Below are positions 58,898 through 64,000 of a DNA stretch of 64,000 nt, piece after piece; positions within the stretch are counted from its first letter, which is position 1; the number at the start of each line of letters is the position of its first letter. Under the pieces are notes generated by a model, which saw only the letters and a list, made by a program, of their open reading frames with translations, had not been told where the DNA came from and did not search any database. A program made the position numbers and the translations under genes. This DNA is from Cylindrobasidium torrendii FP15055 ss-10 (Eukaryota; Basidiomycota; Agaricomycetes; Agaricales; Physalacriaceae), in NCBI GenBank assembly GCA_000934385.1, contig KN880445.1:62001-126000 (forward strand). Direction: 5' to 3'.

Positions 58898-59692
58898 ATG
58901 GAATTCTATACAGAAGACTGTATTTCATTTTCGGAGACCTTTAAGGGGCCGGTTCAACACAAAATCTTCCCATCCGCTGGTCTATGGCATGTTGTAAGTC
59001 TGGGAAACCCTTTGACAAACTATACTTTTTGCGCATACTGACGTCTTTCAAGCTGGGGCTCCTGGCCAGGGCATGTCACATGAGAGTGGGGGAAATGCAG
59101 GACCTCATAGCCAGCCCTTCCAATGAGTTGAGTTGTGCGTTGTTTCTTCCGCTTTGACATACAAACTAACTTAAATGCCAGTGGAACAAGATACAGCCAG
59201 CCTCTTTGCATCGTATTATCTTATGTTTCGACCTACGCAATCAACTCTGGAAAAGACAAGGGATCTTTTCAAGTATAACGAGCAGCATTGGCCGAAGAAA
59301 GGTCGACGGTATGACGAAGTAGGTTGATCACCTTATTCCGTTAGCTGGTCAATTAATGTTCATTCGAACAGGAGGAGGAGCTGTGTACCTCACTTTACCG
59401 TTTAGAGATGCACCCCCACTTTGTGGGTCCTGTGTACATCAAGCACCCAGTCACCGGCAAAGTCACAACCCACGAACTTCCGTACGACTCCCTTCCGGTG
59501 TTCAAGCTCAAGACAGCCATCCCAGTCATTGTCGCGCACATGTCTTATATCCATCTGCAATACTGGCCAGGCATCACCCAATTGCGCGATATCGTGTACA
59601 CAAATGGATGCATCTGTGATGGGATCGCGGTACCTCGTGCGTGGCGCCAAGAAAGTACCTTTACCAATGATAGCCGTGTACAATATATGTAA
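58898..59692 (+). CDS. Small orphan protein, four exons
   Basis: Not recognised. Exons joined by phase: MEFYTEDCISFSETFKGPVQ ... LWHV; LGLLARACHMRVGEMQDLIA; EQDTASLFASYYLMFRPTQS ... KKGRRYDE; and EEELCTSLYRLEMHPHFVGP ... ending DSRVQYM. The last exon has HPVTGKVTTHELPYDSLPVF and HLQYWPGITQLRDIVYTNGC. About 190 residues, soluble-looking. The regular splice phases make it unlikely to be chance. It may be a degraded or shortened member of a larger family, since neither end shows a domain boundary I know. It is oriented toward the ABC transporter, whose stop is 155 bases away. Confidence 0.55.
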
Positions 59693-59847
59693 AGGGAAAA
59701 GTGCAGCTTCACTGAACCCACAGTAGAGATCATCTTGTTACCCATTGTGTTGTACGAAGGACTAGTAATGTCATGTTAGCATTAATATCGTATATCTATC
59801 CAGTCTAAATCCAGGTTCTGTCCGTAAATCATAAAATTCCCTTGTTT

Positions 59848-62800
59848 CTACACAACCTCCGTAGCATCAGCTTCCTTCCTAATCCTCATAATATCTGCTC
59901 TTGAAAGCCCCGCCTCCTCACACAAGCTCCTGAACACTGAGTCCTCCTGGTCATACAGCCCTAGGACCGTCCCAAACTCCCGCACCGCGCCTGCGTCCAT
60001 GACGAGTATTCTGTCATAATACGCGACTGTGTTCAACCGATGCGCTATGCACAACAACGTCGATTCTGAAAACTCCGTCTGGATTGTCCGCTGCACCTTG
60101 GCGTCCGTCTCGACATCAACAGAGCTCGTCGCTTCGTCAAGCACGATGATACGGCTGTTCTTGACCAGCGCGCGAGCGAGTGCGAGGAGTTGCTTCTCGC
60201 CGGCGGAGAAGTTGGCGCCTTCGTCGCCGACAGAGGCATCCAGCCTGAACTTGGATTCCGCTGCGGTGTCCGGCGTGCCATCTCGAGGAAGAAGCCAAGC
60301 ACGTTGGAGTACAGAAAACAACTCTGCATCGGTGCGGATGCCTTGAGGGTCACTATGAAAGAATTAGGAGAACCTCGTCAAAAGGACAAAATGAACGCAC
60401 AGATTTTCTCTCAATGTCCCCAAGAAGAGCGTGGAATCCTGAGGAACAAGTGCCAGTCGTCCTCTCAGCGTCTCGAGATGCGTCTTTGCAATATCCACAC
60501 CATCAATCTCGATCTTCCCGCCCTGCAGCTCGACGACCCGGAACAGAGCCTGCAGTAACGAGCTCTTGCCCGCGCCTGTCCGTCCGATGATGCCGACCTT
60601 CTCCCCAGGCTTGATTTCAAAGTTCACGCCCTTTAGTACGAGGGGCAGACCTGGTCGATACGCGAGGTCAACATTGTCGAATTTGATAGTGCCTGCATGG
60701 GGCCAGGAGGCGGGGACATCGGCGTCCTCTTGTTCCGGAGAGCCTTCGGAGGGGAGGCCAGTGTAGACGAGGATACGCTCAACAGCATTCATGTTCTGCT
60801 CGTTCTGCGCGAACTGTGTCACCATTTCGGCTGAGGCATCATGTCAGGACAGACAGACATAACGAGCAGCGATAGAAGGGAACTCACAGAAGATCTGCGT
60901 AACACTCAACGTGTATGTGAGCACAACACCAATCTTCGATGGCGCAACTGTTGTCCTGAACCCTGCCGCAAAGAGCGCTATACCAAGCACGAGTGTGTTT
61001 CCGAGGAGGTCGAGTCGAAGAGAGAGCCAGCGCTGAATAGAAATCGTCATGTAGTATGCACGGTTCTCCATGTCTAGACCATGTTCAGCGTCGTTGATGC
61101 AGCGTTCTTGGGTGCCGTATGCGCGGATGGTAGCAAGGCCCGTGAGAGATTCTAAAGATTATCAGCCTGGTATCTGGAAGAAGAGAAAGAAAGACTGCAC
61201 TCACCAGAATAACTGCCATACAGTGCACTTCGCATCAACGAATCCAACCTCTTGGTTTCCACGCTTGTCTTCCTGTAGAACCTCTGCACGAACCAATATA
61301 TGACGAGCATCGGGGCGAACATGATTCCGAGGTATGGGAAGGTATAGAACACCAGGCCGATAGTGCCAATGACCGACGCAAGCGTGGTGAGGAATTGGAT
61401 GAGTGTCATGGGAAGGTCGTTATCGAGAGTATCTTGGTCCTTGGACAGACGAGAAAGAATGCGACCTGAGAGATGAGTACTCGGACGATGACAGATGGCT
61501 GACAACGTACCGACGGGGTTGGTGTCGAAGAAAGATACTGGGGAGGCCAGAACACTGCCCAAGCTCGCCTTGAATATCCTCAGACTCGCAATCAAGGCGA
61601 CCAACCTGCACAACATGAGCGAGTTGATAGTATATGGAGGGTGAATGCGCACGATATTGAGTAAGAGAAAATGAAAGAGAAGACTGCTTGCGCCGCGCCG
61701 AGACCAGCATACACAGCAATGTATCTTCCTTGCGTGAATCCGGGGATCGTCTCGCCAGTCCAGAATCCAAGGAACAAGTTGTTACCAACTGTGCAAGCGT
61801 GAGCATCCGCTTATATTCCTTGCTGAGTGTACTCACCAGCAGCGACCTGATTGAGAATAAGAAGACCCAGTAGCATCGGCCCGATGATGACGCCTCCGGC
61901 GAACTGCAGATATCCACGATACGTCGACCATGCCACGGAGCCCGTATTCCTCTCCTCATCCTGCATCAAGACGTCGTCGTCATCCTTTTCTTCGATAGCC
62001 TTGACCTTCTTCTCTCCTGGGCCACTCTCCTCTGCGGCAGTCTCTTCATCTTCGCGCTCCGAGTTGCCATATTCCGCCATTATCCTGGTGAAGGTACCGT
62101 CCCGCTGCATGAGCTCGGTGAAAGTGCCTTCCTCCTTGACCATTCCCTCATCGACAACATAGACGTAGTCCGCCCGGTCAACAACATGGAGCGCATGTGT
62201 CACCAGCACTCTTGTCTTTTTCGCCAATGGTCCGCTGAGCAGACAATTTTCGAGGATCTTCTTGCCGACATAGGCGTCAACAGCCGAAAGTGGATCGTCG
62301 AGGAGAACAATATCCGACGGAGAGTACGCTGCACGCGCCAGAGACACTCTTGCCTTCTGTCCTCCACTCAAATTGATGCCTTTCTCGCCGATCTGGGTTT
62401 GGTCACCATGAGGGAGCATCTCAAGGTCCCGCGTGAGCGCGCAAGCCTCAATGACAGCATCCAATTGTTGTGGGTCTTCAGGCTGGCCGAAGAAGATGTT
62501 CTCGCGCAGAGTTGCATTGCGAATCCAAGGTGCTTGGGGCACATAGGCAACTGAGCCACCGAAGATGACCTGAACGAGCTTCAGTATTAGTCGCCAACAG
62601 TTGGGAGAATGAACATACCTGTCCCTCTGTCTTTCTCATTTCGCCAATCAGCGCTTGCAAGATCGAACTCTGTATTAGAGGATAAGACACTGGCGCGCAC
62701 TAGGGAAGACTGTACCCACCTTGCCAGATCCAACGCGTCCAACAATGGCCACAAAAGATCCTCTCGGAATACGCATATGTAGGTCCTTCAGCGCAAACGG

Positions 62801-64000
62801 TTGTGCCTCCTCAGGCTTGCCTTCCTCGCTGCCAACGTCCTTCTCCGGGTCCTCGGTGTCATCCACAGTCATAGGAAGAACCGGCGCTCGCTTCGCCTCC
62901 TTCTTTGCCGCCTTCACATCCTTCTTCTCCTTCTTTGCCTGTGCTTTTCTTGCCTTCTTCGTCATCTTCTCCTCTGGCGGCCCAACCGTCTCCCATGTGA
63001 AGCTGCCGTGAACACGGATAGCGTACTTCTCTCTCTCCGCATCATCCTTCTCGTTGGTAACGGTATGAGAGTCACTGTCCGTGTTGGAGGCGCTTTTGGA
63101 GAGTGCAGCATAAGCAGCGGCTTTCAAGACCGATTGGGTGCTTTCTTGATCATTGTCGTGGACGCCTTCGATGAGATAGGGTGTAGCAAGCTCTTCGGCG
63201 ACGAGGAACGATTGGATACGGCGCAAGGCGACCATCGCGTCCGCCATGAACGCTAGAGACATAGGGAAGAACAACAAGGGCGTGCGGATTATCTACACAA
63301 GCTGGGTCAGTGCACATTCCCTGGGCGCAATATCAATAAACCCACATTGAAGTACTGCAAGCAGGTGAAGATGACCGCAACACTCAGGTCATGGTTTGTC
63401 AAAGCGTATGTGATGAACGACAAGACGGCGGCCAGAATGGGAACGAGAGTGACCAGCGCGATGAGCGTTGCGCGGACAAGGGATGCTTTCTTCAACTTGT
63501 TGATTTCTTCTTCTCTGTATACACCAACCCGGTGGGCATAGAACTTCTCCCATGAATAAATCTTCAGAAGGCGGATGCCTTGAAGAATTTCGGTGGTGAG
63601 TCGGACACGCCTGTCGGTCAGCGCTACGACGGATTTGCGGATTTTGAACATAGCGGCAGCCATAAGACCTTGCATGGGGATGCTGATGACCAAAATCTAC
63701 GGAAAAGCAGTCCGTTTGAGGATGAAGACAAGCGGAAAGCGACAGAAGCAACACGTACGGCGACACCGACGAGAGCAGAATATCCCAAGTTGACAATGAG
63801 GAGGGCGATACCAACGCAAATTTCGATTGGGCCTAGCCATAGGCTAAAGTACGCTTGTCAGTAACAAGCAACGACGAGGTGTATTTCGTACATGTGGATG
63901 GCCATTGCGAAGCGGTCCAGTCTTGTTGCATCCGCAGATATCATAGTCGTGATTTGTCCAACGCTGTGTTCGAGGCGAGCACGACCACTGAGTCTCAAAG
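59848..64000 (-). CDS. ABCC-type ABC transporter (Yor1/MRP-like), 5' part off window
   Basis: Partial; the N-terminus lies beyond 64000. In protein order: the end of membrane domain 1 (63200-64000), nucleotide-binding domain 1, membrane domain 2 (about 60840-61960) and nucleotide-binding domain 2. NBD1 has Walker A VAIVGRVGSGK, signature NLSGGQKARVSLARA and Walker B IVLLDDPLSAVD. Asp follows the Walker B Asp, as in the degenerate site of ABCC proteins. NBD2 has Walker A GIIGRTGAGKSSLLQALFR, signature FSAGEKQLLALARAL (a variant of LSGGQ) and Walker B RIIVLDEATSSVD with catalytic Glu. The C-terminus is IRKEADATEVV. A Lys/Glu-rich insertion (KKARKAQAKKEKKDVKAAKK) lies before NBD1 Walker A. Probable role is export of drugs or conjugates at the plasma membrane or vacuole. 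Confidence 0.93.

Noticed and set aside
1..64000. CRISPR arrays, rRNA genes, bacterial operons
   Set aside because: No spaced direct repeats or rRNA blocks were seen, and the intron-rich genes are clearly eukaryotic.

Overview
The window looks like nuclear chromosomal DNA of a filamentous basidiomycete, most likely a mushroom-forming agaricomycete. Genes are dense and lie on both strands. Most are cut by many introns of about 48-65 bases with GT...AG ends. The gene content fits: a PriA/CPL1-like secreted protein, yeast-type amino acid permeases, a BEACH-WD40 giant and an ArAE_2_N/DUF2421 membrane protein. I cannot name the species. Gene models were assembled by hand by matching splice phases between frames, so exon edges are inferred unless stated.

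Left part (1-10 kb): two intact tandem amino acid permeases, a Trp-rich orphan protein, a PriA-like secreted protein with dibasic 12-13-residue repeats before a ten-cysteine domain (minus), and a small orphan protein (minus).

Middle (11-31 kb): this block is bracketed by three paralogs of a family I do not recognise (A and B in tandem, plus; C at the far end, minus). They share a cysteine signature, a GGSY-EPTSPLPLD segment, a C-terminal block, a tiny phase-0 first exon and a related upstream motif. Between them lie a questin-oxidase-like enzyme, a FAHD1-type hydrolase, a Vps70/M28 peptidase, a 2OG-Fe(II) oxygenase, a quinate/sugar-type MFS transporter, LSM6 and an AMP-dependent acyl-CoA ligase ending in the peroxisomal signal SKL. 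Several of these could act in one catabolic or secondary route, but housekeeping genes are interspersed.

Right part (32-64 kb): an ArAE_2_N/DUF2421 membrane protein, an orphan protein (minus), a RING-finger gene placed between two identical tRNA-Gly(GCC) genes in opposite orientation, a cytochrome b561 protein, a hexose transporter, a BEACH-WD40 protein of about 7 kb, two orphan genes, and an ABCC-type ABC transporter (minus) that runs off the right edge. No rRNA, CRISPR or intact transposon was seen.
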